This document shows, in pieces, positions 63,972 to 64,000 of a stretch of DNA of 64,000 bases (position 1 is the stretch's first letter; every line of letters begins with the position of its first letter). The notes below the pieces were generated by a model. It saw only the letters and a program-made list of their open reading frames with translations. It did no database searches and was not told the DNA's origin. The position numbers were made by a program, and so were the translations under genes. The stretch comes from Arsukibacterium perlucidum DSM 18276 (lineage in GTDB: Bacteria; Pseudomonadota; Gammaproteobacteria; Enterobacterales; Alteromonadaceae): positions 1 to 64,000 of the forward strand of contig NZ_KB907706.1 in NCBI RefSeq assembly GCF_000382165.1, in the 5' to 3' direction.

Positions 63972-64000
63972 ACACACAGCTGACTGTGTATCATAATAAG

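Noticed and set aside
63974-63989. Short palindrome ACACAG-ctga-CTGTGT after the last gene
   Set aside because: A 6-bp stem without a T-run at the window edge is not enough to call a terminator.
1-64000. CRISPR arrays, prophage or defence islands
   Set aside because: No regularly spaced repeats, phage structural genes or defence signatures were seen; genes are core functions in conserved order.

Overview
The window is chromosomal DNA of a gammaproteobacterium of the order Alteromonadales or a close relative. Gene order and protein style suggest the Rheinheimera / Alishewanella / Arsukibacterium group, but this is inference and no 16S gene is present. Base composition looks balanced, near 50% GC. 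Several blocks keep the order known from E. coli and Shewanella: holD-rimI-prfC, smp divergent from serB, bamD divergent from rluD-pgeF-clpB, ypjD-yfjD divergent from ffh, rpsP-rimM-trmD-rplS, and aroF-tyrA close to pheA. Almost everything is core, vertically inherited genome. The only clear mobile DNA is the IS110-family transposase cut by the left edge.

Layout. 1-540: transposase fragment and a non-coding stretch made of successive small hairpins. 608-9016: tRNA-Trp, then holD, rimI, prfC, argS, pdxH and a TatD-family nuclease; then smp facing away from serB and a hydrolase. 9029-18443: a large double-PilZ protein divergent from radA; bamD; rluD, pgeF and clpB. 18644-25889: pssA, an Aer-like chemoreceptor, gshA, an SLT-domain lipoprotein, and the CNNM/CorB and YpjD membrane proteins. 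26057-29534: ffh and the rpsP operon. 29573-39951: a nonsense-interrupted DnaJ-related gene, aroF-tyrA, six accessory genes, and pheA behind a leader-peptide attenuator. 39985-46589: a penicillin-acylase-type Ntn hydrolase, cytochrome b561 and cytochrome c-prime, and a GGDEF/EAL protein interrupted by an in-frame stop. 46631-52942: two secreted amidohydrolase-family proteins and an M28 peptidase. 52985-63971: a tandem receiver protein, YciH/SUI1, a GAF protein related to free-methionine-sulfoxide reductase, an aromatic/aspartate aminotransferase, msrA, an FAD oxidoreductase with a short-chain dehydrogenase, an RND efflux pair, and a DUF2982-type protein.

Functional links. Aromatic amino-acid synthesis is well represented: DAHP synthase, both bifunctional chorismate-mutase enzymes (TyrA, PheA) and a transaminase. 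pheA has a readable attenuator: a leader peptide with three Phe codons and mutually exclusive hairpins. Translation genes are also frequent (tRNA-Trp, RimI, PrfC, ArgS, RluD, ribosomal proteins bS16 and bL19, RimM, TrmD, YciH).

Most worth a second look: (1) two otherwise intact genes, 15 kb apart, each broken by one in-frame TAG where CAG would restore a plausible protein, while TAG ends normal genes elsewhere in the window; (2) the pheA attenuator; (3) four short tandem duplications (12-30 bp units) at gene boundaries, one of them carrying successive candidate start codons for pgeF; (4) two multi-hairpin intergenic elements; (5) the IS110-family end. I did not find a convincing defence island, CRISPR array or unknown multi-gene system.
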